Part shown: piece by piece, positions 1 through 10,755 of the stretch
Layout: every line of letters starts with the position of its first letter
How positions within the stretch are numbered: position 1 is the stretch's first letter
NCBI GenBank assembly: GCA_011317545.1
Contig: WUJK01000001.1
Location: forward strand, 1,651,501-1,715,500
Reading direction: 5' to 3'
Origin: Coniella vitis
Taxonomy: Eukaryota; Ascomycota; Sordariomycetes; Diaporthales; Schizoparmaceae
DNA length: 64,000 bases
Notes under the pieces: generated by a model
What the model was told of the DNA's origin: nothing
The model's database searches: none
Seen by the model: the letters and a program-made list of their open reading frames with translations, nothing else
Program-made: the position numbers and the translations under genes

Positions 1-990
1 TAAAGTATAATATAATAGTATCTTAGTAATAGTTTATAAACTAAGCAAATACGTATACTTCCTATTATATAAATAAAGTAATACCGTAGAAGAACTCGTA
101 TATATATTCCTCCGTATTATTATCGCTAACTACGGAATACCTTAGGAAATTATATTAGATAGAGATAGAAAATTTATATTAAAATTCTAGATCTTACTTA
201 CTAAATACCTCGGAACGATATAATATATATCTATTATATTTTATCCTTAAATAAACGGATAAATAAAATATACTAACTAGATTATAGAATAGTATCTATA
301 ATACTATATTAATTATAAATAGGATAATTAGGTCGAACTCTTACCTATAATATAATTCGCTTATAATAGCGTAGATACGATAAATATAGGAAAATTACTA
401 TTCTTCCTACTTTATAAATATAACCCTACGGTATACTACGAAATATTATTAGGTGGAAACGTAGAAATAGCAGATTAATACGCTAGAAGAATTAAGTAAT
501 TATATAAAGATATTCGATATATACTTTAGGATATTAAAGAATAAATAACGAAATACGCTAATTAGAAAAGGATTAAGGGATTAATCCTATAAAAGGGAGA
601 TAAAGTCTACCTTAACCCTAAAAATATTAAAACTATTAAACCTAGTAATAAACTCGATTATAAAAAACTCGGACCTTATAAAGTTATATAATAGATTTTA
701 CTAGTTAATTATAAATTAGAAATCCTATATATACGCTTATACCTAGTCTTCTATATTTTACTCCTAAAGCTAGTATTAGCGGACGTAGAACTCTTATATA
801 ATATAGATATTATCGAACTAGAATAAGTATAATACGAAGTTAAATAGATTCTCAACTTATATAAACGCTAATACGGAAAATAATACCTTATTAAGTAGAA
901 AAATTATAATAATTCGGAAAATACTTAGGAACTATTAAAGAATATATACCTAGACCTTATTAAAGAATACGAAAATAAAAGTTATTATAG
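1..990 (+). pseudogene. pol 3' end: integrase core and chromodomain, RIP-inactivated
   Basis: Conceptual translation shows integrase core landmarks: FLRIIIANYGIP near 107-145, DRDRKF near 157-175 (DRD/PKF block) and INGQIKYTN near 250-280 (the QTDGQTERTN block), then YNSV and the LLPxxQFAYN-like stretch near 320-370. At about 780-960 lies a C-terminal chromodomain, with YGK-YLIK-KNYNNSENT-ELLKN in which the stops stand where Trp/Gln codons are expected. Stops are TAA/TAG as expected from CAR or TGG mutated by RIP. Integrase and chromodomain normally insert cDNA and target it to heterochromatin; this copy cannot make protein. Confidence 0.85.
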
Positions 991-1004
991 CCTAAGATAG
1001 AGAA

Positions 1005-1076
1005 GGTATTATAAGGAATCGAACCCCGGACCTCTTAATAAGAAAATAGGAACTCTAACTACTAAGCTATAAAACT
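1005..1076 (-). tRNA. tRNA-like sequence embedded in E0
   Basis: 72 nt on the minus strand, between pol and the opposite-strand ORF. It has a box-A-like TAGCTTAGTAGTTA and a B box GGTTCGATTCC. It is homologous to the better preserved copies at 17100-17171 and 55704-55775. In this copy the anticodon stem is damaged (CCTAT versus ATTAAG side), so it is probably a decayed gene. Its function is unknown. Confidence 0.6.
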
Positions 1077-1139
1077 ACTCGTATCTTTAATTATAATAGC
1101 TACCTATAGAAATAACTAGACCCCTTATTAACGATTAAG

Positions 1140-1900
1140 AACCTCTAATATTTAGAGAACTTAGGTTAAATCCCGATTAATTAATCGTAGCGTTAAGCGC
1201 TACTAATATATTCTAATCCGTACCCTTAAATAAGGGATCCTATATAGATAATATAGCCTCCTTAGACGAAATAGCTTAAATAATCTTAGCGATACGCTCC
1301 CGTTCTTCCTCCTCTAACCTAATATTTACTAGCTTTACGCCCTTCTCTTATAGAAACCTATACTATTTCTTTAGGCATATTAAGTAAGTAAGAGATTCGT
1401 TTAAATAAGCCTAAGCTTCGGCTTAAAGCTTAGCTAGCTTCTTTTAATATTTTAATATCCGCTCTTCTTCCTCTAACTTATAACTATCGAGCCGAGAGAG
1501 TTTATCGGTAATCCGGGATACTACTAAGGTTTAGCGTAATATATAAGTAACTTAAGAAGAAACTATACTTATAAGAAGATACCGGAACGTAATACCTATT
1601 AAAAGAATAACCACGTTTTATATACTATATATAGCTTTTAACTCTATTAATTATCTTATATACTAGGCCTTCCTTAAGATAGAAAGAATAGGGTATAACT
1701 TTAAAGCTATTAATCTTAATATAATAAAAATATTCGATATAGGTAAGATGCTTTTAAGATAAAGACGAAGATCTAGAATTCGTACGATACGATTTTATAA
1801 TTCTTAACGATATAACGAATTAGGAAGGTATAATCCGAAGTAAGAATATTAGGCAGGATTATTTACGGAAATACTATAGGTCTTTAGGGATAAAGACTAA
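1140..1900 (-). pseudogene. Opposite-strand coiled-coil ORF of E0
   Basis: Read on the minus strand, about 1200-1560 gives a Glu/Lys/Arg-rich heptad-like protein with stretches such as EEEERILKY, KLAKL-AEA-AYLNESL and VNIRLEEEERERIAKII-AISSKEA. The stops fall mostly where CAG/CAA is expected. This corresponds in place and orientation to the ORF at 32145-32639 of E2 but belongs to a different sequence variant, shared with E4. Function unknown; not a known gag or pol product. Ends approximate. Confidence 0.55.
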
Positions 1901-1914
1901 TAGAAGGGAGATAA

Positions 1915-2374
1915 TATTATAACTTATAAATATATAGGTTATAGGAATAAGCTAGTATAATTATATACTAGTAAATCGGAACCTTAACGGACCGATAGGG
2001 ATCTCTTATATAAGAATATAGAGTAGTATAATTAGGGTTAGGGTCTAAAGTGCTATATTAGATTACTAGAGATTACTATTACTTACTAGAATATTAGTAA
2101 GTACTAGTAAGTATTAATAAGCTATATATTAATAAGCACTATAACGGAAGGATATTAGGATAGGAATTTATAGCTTAATATTAGATAGTTTCCTTATAAT
2201 CCTTAGTTATAAATCTAAGTATTATTCTATATAATAGGGTAATCCCTCTTAATTACTTATAATACTTAATATTGCTCGATAACGTACGAAGACTTAAAGG
2301 TAATACTTCCCCACCTGCTAATATATAACTTATAGGTACTTCCAGAATCCGGGATTCAGGCAAGGATTATTATA
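1915..2374 (+). repeat. 3' LTR of E0 (LTR A)
   Basis: Starts TATTATAACT (RIPed from TGTTATGACC) just after the purine tract and ends GGATTATTATA (from GGATCATTACA). Contains the TATA-like CTTATATAAG, then TTAGGGTTAGGG, a variable block with repeated TTAGTAAGTA units, and the conserved 3' half. The last bases (GGGATTCAGGCAAGG) are less mutated than elsewhere in the LTR. Confidence 0.9.
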
Positions 2375-2640
2375 TTAAGCTTTTATATAATATAAATATT
2401 ATCGAACTAGAATAAGTATAATAGGAAGTCGAATAGATCCTCGATTTATATAAATATAGATACGGAAAATAGTATCTTATTAAATAGAAAGAATATAATA
2501 ATTTAGAAAATATATAGAAACCTCTAAAGAATATCTACTAGGATCTAATTAAGGAATATAAATATTAGTAAATAACTTAGAAGCGCATAGAGTTAGAAAA
2601 CCTATTAACGATTAAATAAGCTTCCTTTATTAAAAGTGCT
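2375..2640 (+). pseudogene. Second, truncated chromovirus pol C-terminus
   Basis: Immediately after LTR A the sequence again matches the chromodomain end of pol (compare 785-960): NIIELE, then YRYGK-YLIK-KEYNNLENI and DLIKEYKY. It is a fragment of another copy, probably the older element into which E0 inserted, or a recombination product. No LTR follows it. Confidence 0.7.
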
Positions 2641-2849
2641 AATTAGATCTAATAGTCTATCCAAAGGTTGAAGCGCGGATTATGCGGTGTGGCTTGGAAG
2701 TTAATCGAACCAGCCTATATAAAGAACCTGCTATATAAGGTTGATTATAATATTCAAAGATAGCTATAAGATAAAAGCAAGAATTAGCCGCGCCAAGTAT
2801 ATCATACATATCTTGAACATTTCTAAATAGATAAGATCTAAGAGAGATT

Positions 2850-3180
2850 TAATAAAGATAAACTTAGGGTACTCCGGGAGTACTTAAATGAAAGCTTTGA
2901 TAAAGGATATATTAACTTATCATGTTTACCCGTAGGATACCTAACCCTATTCGTATTCAAGGAGAACGGTAAAAGATAACTATATATTAACTACCGGTAC
3001 CTTCATAATATTGCTAGTAAAGACCGGTACTTGTTACCTCTCTTTAAGACCTTAACGATAAATTTAAAGGAGTATAATTGTTTATAATATTTAAACCTGT
3101 AGAAAGTTATCATTATATATACATTAAAGGAAGCAGTATATAGATAACAATATTTAAGATACGATAGCCCACCTTTGATA
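2850..3180 (+). pseudogene. Reverse transcriptase fragment of an older gypsy element
   Basis: Translation shows LRVLREYLNESFDKGYI, then PVGYLTLFVFKENGKR and LYINYRYLHNIASKDRYLLPL, the fingers/palm start of a Ty3/gypsy reverse transcriptase. The catalytic YxDD region is missing. Unlike E0-E6 it keeps several CA and TG dinucleotides, so it is a different, less RIPed lineage or was exempt. The stretch 2641-2849 between the fragments shows nothing I recognise. Confidence 0.65.
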
Positions 3181-3637
3181 GCGCTTCTCAAGTGCTTCTG
3201 TTTGAAAATTCACGTCCGTATAAAGTGTTCTTAATCGCTATTCGTAAATTTAGGCAGCATCTGAAATCATTTTCAAGTCCTCGTATAGAGCTGAGATTGT
3301 ATTAACTTTATTACGACCGCGACCAGTTTCGCAAGCACCCATCCTGAAAGTAATACGTGTCCTCAAGCTCCAGCGTCCGCTGGCTTTCGTAGAGGTAGTA
3401 TTAATCTCAGGACCTATAGTAAATTTAGACCAGGTCTAAGAGTCTTGTAATTCCATGAAAGTTCCAATTGTGGTATATATCCTGATAAGACAGACGCTAT
3501 TAGGGTAAAATGAATTGAAAAGATAAGCATAGTCGGCGGCTTCTCAAAACAAGAATATCTAGTCATTCATCAATTTCTCCACTTATAGTTCTGCTAAAAG
3601 CTTAATAAGCCGAACTATATTATTACACTATCCCTGA

Positions 3638-3685
<48 letters not shown>

Positions 3686-3739
3686 TAGCTACACTTTCAA
3701 CCTTATAGCTAAGTCTACTGCCTTATATATTCCAAGTGG
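3181..3739. other. Intergenic, no gene seen
   Basis: Normal-composition DNA (CA and TG present) between the transposon remnants and the 3' end of the amidase gene. No conserved coding segment recognised. Includes the AT microsatellite listed separately. Confidence 0.6.
3642..3679. repeat. (AT)n microsatellite
   Basis: Uninterrupted AT dinucleotide run of about 38 bases, 60 bp beyond the stop codon of the amidase gene. Confidence 0.95.
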
Positions 3740-5551
3740 TTAATGTCCAATGGGAACGTTCCTCTCCAGGTAGGACCCCCACTTCGGCAACGTCCTCTTA
3801 TAGGGAAAGTTTGGGATCGATTGCTGAAGGTCTTCGATTGCGCTCGCCCAGCGAACCAGCTCTCGCTCTGCCCATGCCGTTTGCATCAATGCCAGCCCAA
3901 AAGGCATGCCGTCCACCGCACTGACGCCTGCGGGAACTGTGACCATGGGGTACCCTGCCTGTGCGGCAACTTGATATGTCTGTCCCACGTCTGGCGGTAC
4001 AAGGAGGCTATCAAGGCGGGTGCGGTTTGCTGGGAGTGCCTGACCGCCACCTTGGAGTGCCCAGTCAATGCCCGTGCGTGTGCCGCCCTGGCAGAAATCC
4101 AGTGCCTGCCAGTACGTCTCGTTCTTAATACCCTTTGTCGCCAGAGACGCTAGGAAACCGTCTTGTCCCGACTTAAATGCTGGAATTCCCTTGGTCCCTT
4201 CGTAGGCATAACCTCCCTCAGTTCCGTCATTGTCGTAATTATACTGCACAATATCTTCCAGAGTAACCATCCCGGTGTTGGTTAGCTCAGAAAGGTATGT
4301 GTTGATGTTATTATAAAAGTCTACAGCGACGACGGTGTACTCGCTCTCGTTTGGATATCCCCGCGTAGTGCCCCAGTCCCAGTCCCAACCATTGTCACTA
4401 ATGAGAATCTCATAGTCCAGGATCTCCGTCCCGTTAACAATCGTGGCTCCGGCATCCTCCAGATAAGAAATGAGTTCAAGCAGGTCCTGTTGCTGTTGGT
4501 CGTCGACGTATATCCAGAAGCTATTCCAAGGCAGACCAAAGACGGCGCCCTGCAGCGCTGTTCTGTTGGTAAGAAATTGGGCGTAACCGCCCTCAGGCGT
4601 GGACCCTACCTGGGCCAAAGTATAATTATCTCGAGAATCGACGCCATAGATAGCATCCAGGGCATAAACTGCGTCGCGCACCGTCCGGCCAAACGTGCCG
4701 ACGGTGTCTTGGTGTTCGGACTCTGGAATGACGCCGTTTCTGGATGTAAGACCGACTGTTGGCTTAAAGCCCACCACGCCGTTCCGCTCAGCTGGGTTGA
4801 TAACACTGCCGTCCGTCTCCGTGCCCAGAGAAAACGCAATAGCATTGGCCGCAACACCAGCCGCACTACCAGAGCTGCTGCCACCGGGCGTAACAGTGAG
4901 ATTGTAGGGGCTTCGACACTGGCCTCCACGCCCAGAGTAGCCTTCAGAATAACTGTTGCTTCTCATATCGGCCCACTCGCTCAAGGTCGCTTTCCCAAAC
5001 AGCACTGCGCCAGCCTCTCTCAGCTGCTTCACAACGAATGCATCCCGAGGCACCAGATTGCCAATAAGAGCCCAGCTCCCTGCCGTGGTTTCCAGATTAT
5101 CTTTGCTGGCGATATTGTCCTTGATAGTGAAGGGAATGCCATGCAGGGGACCACGGACTTTGCCCGCTGTTCTCTCAGCATCCATCTGGGCAGCGATGAC
5201 GAAGACATCGGGGTTGGTCTGGAGCAATGTATTGGCGTATGAGTTGGTCTGATATGTCCGGATCATGTAACAGGTTACCAGCTGTTGCGATGTCAGCGTG
5301 CCATTGTTCATGGCTTCTTGCATTTCGTCAATGGTAGCCTCTTCAAGACGGAAGCTGCCACAGGGAGCCGTAGGGAAGAGTTCCGCAGTGTCATATTCCT
5401 GCTCCAGAGGAAAAAGAGAAAACCGTTGTGTGATTGGTGTCGTTGCATTCTGGGCCTTTGTTGTGTGTATGCTCGATATAAATAGTAGAGCTTTCAATAA
5501 CAAAGCCGCAGGCGTCCTGATTGAGTACGCCATCTTGCAAAGTGCGGACAA
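3740..5551 (-). CDS. Secreted amidase-signature family hydrolase
   Basis: Uninterrupted 603-codon frame without introns. The amidase signature family hydrolyses carboxamide (C-N) bonds with a Ser-cisSer-Lys triad. Visible here: Lys144 in FTIKDN, cis-Ser225 in the PGGSSSGSAAG block (222-231), and nucleophile Ser249 in GTETDGSVINPA (243-254); the 24-residue spacing between the two serines matches the family. The N-terminus has a hydrophobic signal-peptide-like stretch (about 14-27, ending near TTKAQ), and many N-x-S/T sites follow, so a secreted enzyme is likely. Met7 (codon at 5531-5533) gives a more typical signal peptide than Met1 and may be the true start. The active-site block reads TETDGS rather than TDTGGS, a variant I recall from other amidases. 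Substrate unknown. Sits alone, about 5 kb from the E1 retrotransposon; composition is normal and the frame intact. Confidence 0.93.
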   Translation of the reverse strand: MSALCKMAYSIRTPAALLLKALLFISSIHTTKAQNATTPITQRFSLFPLEQEYDTAELFPTAPCGSFRLEEATIDEMQEAMNNGTLTSQQLVTCYMIRTYQTNSYANTLLQTNPDVFVIAAQMDAERTAGKVRGPLHGIPFTIKDNIASKDNLETTAGSWALIGNLVPRDAFVVKQLREAGAVLFGKATLSEWADMRSNSYSEGYSGRGGQCRSPYNLTVTPGGSSSGSAAGVAANAIAFSLGTETDGSVINPAERNGVVGFKPTVGLTSRNGVIPESEHQDTVGTFGRTVRDAVYALDAIYGVDSRDNYTLAQVGSTPEGGYAQFLTNRTALQGAVFGLPWNSFWIYVDDQQQQDLLELISYLEDAGATIVNGTEILDYEILISDNGWDWDWGTTRGYPNESEYTVVAVDFYNNINTYLSELTNTGMVTLEDIVQYNYDNDGTEGGYAYEGTKGIPAFKSGQDGFLASLATKGIKNETYWQALDFCQGGTRTGIDWALQGGGQALPANRTRLDSLLVPPDVGQTYQVAAQAGYPMVTVPAGVSAVDGMPFGLALMQTAWAERELVRWASAIEDLQQSIPNFPYKRTLPKWGSYLERNVPIGH

Positions 5552-6656
5552 AGGATTACTAAAATTTATTCGTGTTCGTAGACACAGAGCTAAAGGGCCA
5601 GAGGGGCAGGAAGATATTTACGTATTCCTGGTTTTATAGGTAGTCCTCGTTGGTGCTACTCTCCTTCGCTCAACTGCCGCATAGTTGCTTATCTTTTATG
5701 GTTATACAACGGCAGACTATCGCTATCAGGTCCTCCCACTTATATGCTCTCGGCTAAAACTAGCGTGCTGCAGGAATCCATATATATTGATCGAGTTCCT
5801 GTACTGTGTATACATAGTACATACTATGGTAGTAATTCCCAGTCGATATAACCCTTATCGATTATTGGCATATCATCACTGCCGGCACCGGGGGCAAGAT
5901 ACGAATAAGCATTTTTTCCAATATTAGTATGCCGTTACTATGGTATAGAGCAATAGATAATGCCATCAAAACAGTAGGCATAGCAGAATCGAAGCATAAA
6001 ATTCCGCATTCTGTTTCTCTTTCTTTCTTTTATTTCTTTCTTCTTTACAAAGTCTTTACAAATAACACCGGGTATCCTAATTCCTTCACCGCTCCGGCTA
6101 TAACGGATAGATAGCAGATTCCAGTCCATAGATTCGATAATCAGGGGGATTTTGTCCTTTCGTATTAAACCCGAAAAGGGAACCAGACCGAGATCATAGA
6201 CATCGATGAAAGGAGGAACGGCCTGATTACGATAGAGGAAAGCGAATGCTCTCCCTGCTGCCGGAATCAAGGATAATGCCGGTATATTTTTGGGAATCGG
6301 TATCACAATCCGGCATACTAGCGTATAATCGCTGGTGATTCAGTGCCTTTCGACCGGTGTAGCGGGCTCGAAGAATAGCGGGTATAGCACGAGAAAACAA
6401 CAATATCTAATGGATTTCTTGTGAATGTTATTGAAAACTTGCACCATCTGGTACTATGAGGCAACGAATTAGCCTCTTCTACAATCCTATGCTCACGACG
6501 CTTACCACTTATAGCGAAGGCACTAAATCTAGGAGGAGCCTCCATCAAGCGCGTGGTTGGTTTAATAGATCTTTAGTGAGATAGATTATTCTTAAGCTCG
6601 ATGATTAGCTAGCATAAAGCCAAGCATAAGCCGTGATCCTTGTTCGCCTCGAAGGC
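5552..6656. other. Upstream region of the amidase gene, no gene seen
   Basis: Contains the presumed promoter of the amidase gene (transcribed leftwards). Short open frames here lack family features, and I see no conserved protein. CA/TG are present, so the stretch has not been heavily RIPed. Confidence 0.5.
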
Positions 6657-7118
6657 TTACGCAACTTTATCGATCATGCTCCTCTTGGCGGCGTAGCGGT
6701 CCCCGATAAGGTTAGTGGGAGGTCCTGTAGCTGGGCGCCTTCTGGAGCGTTTGAGGCCGGTCACGCTGTTGCTGGTCTCGCATAGGCAAAACCAGGAAGA
6801 AGAAAAAAGAAGATTGAGGAAATTATACGCCCCAAGAATTCTGATCTTAATATCTAAATCAGCCGAGACGTACTTTCCAAGCCATATCTGTACTTTTATC
6901 ATTCTCACCAAGAACCGCAGACAGCCTAGGTACTCGCTTTTCCCCAGGCAGATACTATAGATCCAAAGAAACAAGAGACATAATACAAGAACATACTGCA
7001 TCAAACAGCGCACGCGACCATCAAACAAAGAAATAAACCCTTCTCCACTGAGATTATAGGTGGAAAGAATTCGGCCAATGCCATTACAGGTTGCCGCACC
7101 TTGAAAACAAGGAAACAA
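6657..7118 (-). pseudogene. Possible MFS transporter relic
   Basis: A 153-codon open frame whose segments resemble the second half of fungal monocarboxylate-type MFS transporters: NGIGRILSTY near residue 12, a hydrophobic span VLVLCLLFLWIYS, and TSNSVTGL followed later by TGPPTNLIG. Spacing between these pieces is wrong for a working protein, and arginine-rich filler interrupts them. I read it as a decayed gene fragment. It could equally be a chance frame. Confidence 0.25.
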
Positions 7119-9808
7119 TGCCCCTAAAGAAAATTGCAGTGTACTTTATTCCAATTCTTAACATGATAAAGGGGGCTGGAAAAAGGCGGTAAGATGAGTA
7201 AAGGCTAACATTGGTCAGCAGGTACTCTTATCTTTATATTCTTAATCTCAATACTAGGGTTAGCCTTGCTAGAAATACCGCTCTTAGGGTGACGAGATTA
7301 ATGATGCAATTACTGGAGCCGGGGATCGAGTTATAGCCTGGGCAGCAACGGTCGTATATAGTAGTACTATGTAGTTGGTTCCGCCCTATTATAAACAGAA
7401 ACAGCCACTTTCCTCGGTCTTACTGAACTCGAGAATAATCTTACCTTCGTCATTCCTTATCGTACCTGTCGCAGTCGTGGTGGCTCGAATAGAGCTCGCT
7501 ATCTTGCTGGATCTGAGCTTTAGCAAGAGGTTTTTCTATTAGCAGCAGCATTTTGATACCATGACTCTTTCCATTCTATGTACGGCATTGTGCAAATGAG
7601 CGTTCTGCTAAGCTAAGGACTTATCTGCTTCCTTCGAATATGCCTTCCAAATGCAAAGGTGGCTCAGGCAGAAAATGGTCAATGATAACCCGAGGATACG
7701 TAAGAAATTGAAGCATTACGGATCCAAGACGCCTCAACCGGATATCAGAAGACTCAATGTGCAAAGCGGGTTTCTGTTAGGCTGCATTTGATATTGCACT
7801 TGCATCCGAGGAAAGACCGATCTCTGTACAATGCCTGATATCCAGCTCCGTGCGTCTATGCATTGCAGCTCGCGATGCTTCCAAAAGCTGCCTAGTCTAA
7901 AAAGATCCTAGGGAAGGTTGATGCTTTACAATTGTTGCCCGCTGAGCCTTGGCACTGACGCGCTGTTTCCTGGCGCCAGTGGTAGGTTTTAGCGGCTGAG
8001 GGGGCATTTCAGTGGGCCTTCTGCTGGGGTGCCTGGTTGCCAAGTGCTTAGGCGGGCATCTATATAGAATAATGTTGCCAGCTGAACGTGGCCCGCTAGA
8101 TGTGGAATGTGCTTTCTAGAGGACTTGCGAGCTCTTCTTCTATAATACAATTAATGATATCTGTGTAGTGGGCGATTTCGTTCTTCAAACGACTGTGGCG
8201 CGTGTCTCGAAATGCGCTTCGTTTGATGGTCGCGGCAGCGTCGGGTTTGAGCGCGAGGACCGCTATAGTAACCCCGAGAGGCGCTAGCGCTAGCAGCTTC
8301 TCGAGGAATACTATGCTGAATATTCTCCCCTTGTTTTTAAGCAATGAGCTGCCCCCAGAACAACAAGTAAACCCACTGTTAATACGAAACTTGGATATCG
8401 AGTTTTTGTCTTTAACAAAGTATTTTCTATAGATGGTGCAGGAGCTGCGAGTTACGATACTGCGACATTTTTGTTCTCTGGCGGGTTATATCACAAGCCA
8501 ACACTGGAGCCGCTGGATGCCCGAAAGCAGTCGGCCTCTAGTGGCTATCTTTTTTGAGCCGTAATAAGGCTGCATTCCAGCCTTGTCTTAGCCTTGTAGC
8601 GCTGTGGCTAGAATAATAATACTTGTATCGTTCACCACATACGGCAAAGTAATGTTGCTGCTTTCAGTCTCTCGTCTATTTTTGCATAATCATTAACCTC
8701 CCTTCCTTTGTGCCCTTGTTCTTGTATTCTTTTTTTCCTAACTTGTCTTTTGTCTCTTTCGCTTCTTCTTTATTCGGTGCATATTTAAACGTTTACCTTT
8801 CAACGCTATCATATTACAATCTCAGCCCACCGTTTTCATAAAAGTTCTCTAGCATTCTTGTTCTAAGGAGCTAACTCTTAAGGAGCTCAAGAACAGCGAG
8901 TTAAACACTAAAAGAGGTATTTAAGACGAGACTACTACTCCTTACTATCAATCATTAATCAAATTATTTGTCACTGCCGCTAATATATATTTCTTATATG
9001 CTATTGAAAATGGCTAGTTTATAGTTTACCTCTGATAGATAATACGTGTGCAAAATAGATAAAATTCATTAATAATTAGAAGGCAAAGTATATAGCTTGA
9101 TTGCGTAGCTAACTTGTGATATCAAGAGTATAAGTAAAGACCTTGGGACTAGAAAAGTGCGGACCTATTTAGTACCTGAAAATAACCCCTATCCTTCTAA
9201 TATCCAGGAATAGTTAGGTTATTTTGCCATGTTATCCGACAACCTCCAGCATCGACACAAGGCGTCTTTAATTCACATTAGCACGCGATACGCCACCTAG
9301 TACCACACCGGGCGGTATAACCGAGTACATTGGAGATCTTATAGTCAGGGCCTGTTCCTATACGAACAGAATACTGGCTGCTACGGGCAACTAACTGCTG
9401 CGGTTCTACCGCGATAAAGGCAGTCGAGCGCGAGCTATAGGGAATCCGAAAGATAATAGTGGATAAGGGTCTTGCCTGCGTCGTGATATTGCAGCCGGAT
9501 GTTGACTTGAAGCAATCTACTATAGTGTTGAAATAAGGACCGATTTACCTTGCGCAGCCAAGAAGTGTGCCTAGCATGCTAAGCTATCTAACGTAGAAGA
9601 ATCTTGCGGATGCGCCTTTAATTTAAGATCAGGATGATTATATACGCTCTTAGCTGAACAGTCTTTTCGAAATGCCCACCCCCCACCCAAACCGCTGTAT
9701 AGCCTTCCACTCGGACGTCTGTCTGGATTATAAGCAAACCTGTTCGACCTCTTGCCGCTAATCAGGCTCAAAATCTAGCCAAGGCTCATACTACACCTCC
9801 AGTCCAGG
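7119..9808. other. Gene-poor host DNA
   Basis: About 2.7 kb with normal dinucleotide content and no recognisable gene. An 82-codon frame at 8096-8344 (-) shows no family signature. 8690-8775 is a strongly pyrimidine-rich tract (runs of C and T) followed by TATTTAAA near 8785, which looks like a fungal promoter facing right, but no gene follows it before the miniature LTR element. Confidence 0.4.
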
Positions 9809-9938
9809 TATTATAACCTAGTCCCTCGTAGCACTATATATACGGTTGGAAGGAATAATCAGATAGAGATTCTGATTATTAGTTGATCTTTTATAGGTCT
9901 ATATAGTATAGCAGTAACTTCCAACGCTTATCATTATA
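9809..9938 (+). repeat. 5' LTR of the TRIM-like element
   Basis: 130 bp. Shares with the copy at 10155 the blocks CCTAGTCCC, GCACTATATATACGGTTGG, GTTGATCTTTT and CTTCCAACGCTTA. The TATATATA near 9836 may be its TATA box. Confidence 0.88.
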
Positions 9939-10154
9939 TTATAATCAGAATCTCCGGGTATAGCTAAGGTCGCAAGTTCGATCCCTAACTTAGTTAATTT
10001 ATTTTCGGGCTTCCGGGAAGCTCGGGAATAATTAGGTACTTATAGACCGCGACTATAACTCTAACTAAGCCTTATCACCTTAATACGTTATATAGGCTTA
10101 GGAGTTAACCGTATACTTCTAAGTTCGGGACGAACTTATTTAGAAGGGAGATAG
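9939..10154 (+). other. Internal region of the TRIM-like element
   Basis: 216 bp without coding capacity. The B-box-like GTTCGATCCC near 9979-9990, preceded by GGTATAGCTAAGGTCGCAA, resembles the 3' half of a tRNA gene. The primer-binding site should lie at its left end but no clear match to a tRNA 3' end can be named. Confidence 0.6.
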
Positions 10155-10284
10155 TATTATAACCTAGTCCCTTATAGCACTATATATACGGTTGGAAGGA
10201 ATAATTAGATAGAGATTCTAATTATTAGTTGATCTTTTGCAGGTCTATATAGTATAGCGGTACCTTCCAACGCTTATTATTATA
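10155..10284 (+). repeat. 3' LTR of the TRIM-like element
   Basis: Second 130-bp direct repeat, preceded by the purine tract and followed directly by the target duplication CCAGG. Confidence 0.88.
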
Positions 10285-10755
10285 CCAGGCTTTTACTTTA
10301 TATCCCGTCTTAACGCTATGTAAGCCCAAAGCAACCTATTAAGAAGCAGAACCTTTGGTGTAAGCGAGTACCTAGATTGATTTATATACCCAGGATGCCC
10401 TAAGTCTAGTTAAGATAGTTATATATCCAGTGACGTTAATAAAGATGCTGCCAAGGACTGCGATGTAGACGATATTAGCGTATAGGCAGGTATATCTGCT
10501 ATGGAAATATAGAATGCGTTTGATACTGCCGCCAAGACCGTTCCTTATTCCTACTAGCGAATCTTTGCACAGCAGTGTTCTAACAAAAAGATATATACCG
10601 TAAAAGTACTACCTACTCTTCTCTTTATATAACTACTATATAAAAGAAAATACTCTATTATATTTAAGATAAATTACTATATTCGTAAGAGGAATAACCT
10701 TTAATAAGCCCTTAAATACTATATATTATATGGAATTTCTTAGCTAAATAAGAAA
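10285..10755. other. Short spacer between TRIM element and E1
   Basis: Normal to mildly AT-rich DNA. A + strand frame around 10430-10590 reads KDAAKDCDVDDIS, then AGISAMEI-NAFDTAAKTV with stops at likely Gln codons. It may be a decayed coding remnant but I cannot name a family. Confidence 0.35.

Larger units (their letters stand above)
1..2374 (+). mobile_element. Chromovirus E0 (Ty3/gypsy), 5'-truncated by window edge
   Basis: 3' part of a RIP-degraded chromodomain Ty3/gypsy retrotransposon. In order on the + strand it holds integrase core and chromodomain (1 to about 990), a tRNA-like sequence on the minus strand (1005-1076), a coiled-coil ORF on the minus strand (about 1140-1900), a purine tract AGAAGGGAGATAA directly before the LTR, and the 3' LTR (1915-2374). 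It matches the 3' end of E1 (15900-18436) piece by piece. The 5' part lies outside the window. Confidence 0.9.
9809..10284 (+). mobile_element. Miniature LTR retrotransposon (TRIM-like)
   Basis: Two direct 130-bp terminal repeats (9809-9938 and 10155-10284) flank only 216 bp of non-coding DNA, and the whole is bracketed by the 5-bp target duplication CCAGG (9804-9808 and 10285-10289). The repeats begin TATTATAACC and end CATTATA/TATTATA, RIPed forms of TG...CA ends. A purine tract AGAAGGGAGATAG precedes the second repeat, the same tract the large chromoviruses use, which sets the orientation. There is no gag or pol, so mobility needed enzymes in trans. LTR differences are mostly C/T and G/A, as RIP would leave. 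Confidence 0.88.

Noticed and set aside
2035..2046. TTAGGG repeats as a telomere or interstitial telomere
   Set aside because: Only two to three units each and always at the same place inside LTRs, so they are part of the LTR sequence.
4490..5242. Plus-strand open frame of 250 codons opposite the amidase
   Set aside because: Shadow of the amidase coding strand; no family similarity seen.
8096..8344. Minus-strand 82-codon frame in the gene-poor island
   Set aside because: Has a hydrophobic stretch but no recognisable family, no splice partners and no regulatory context.
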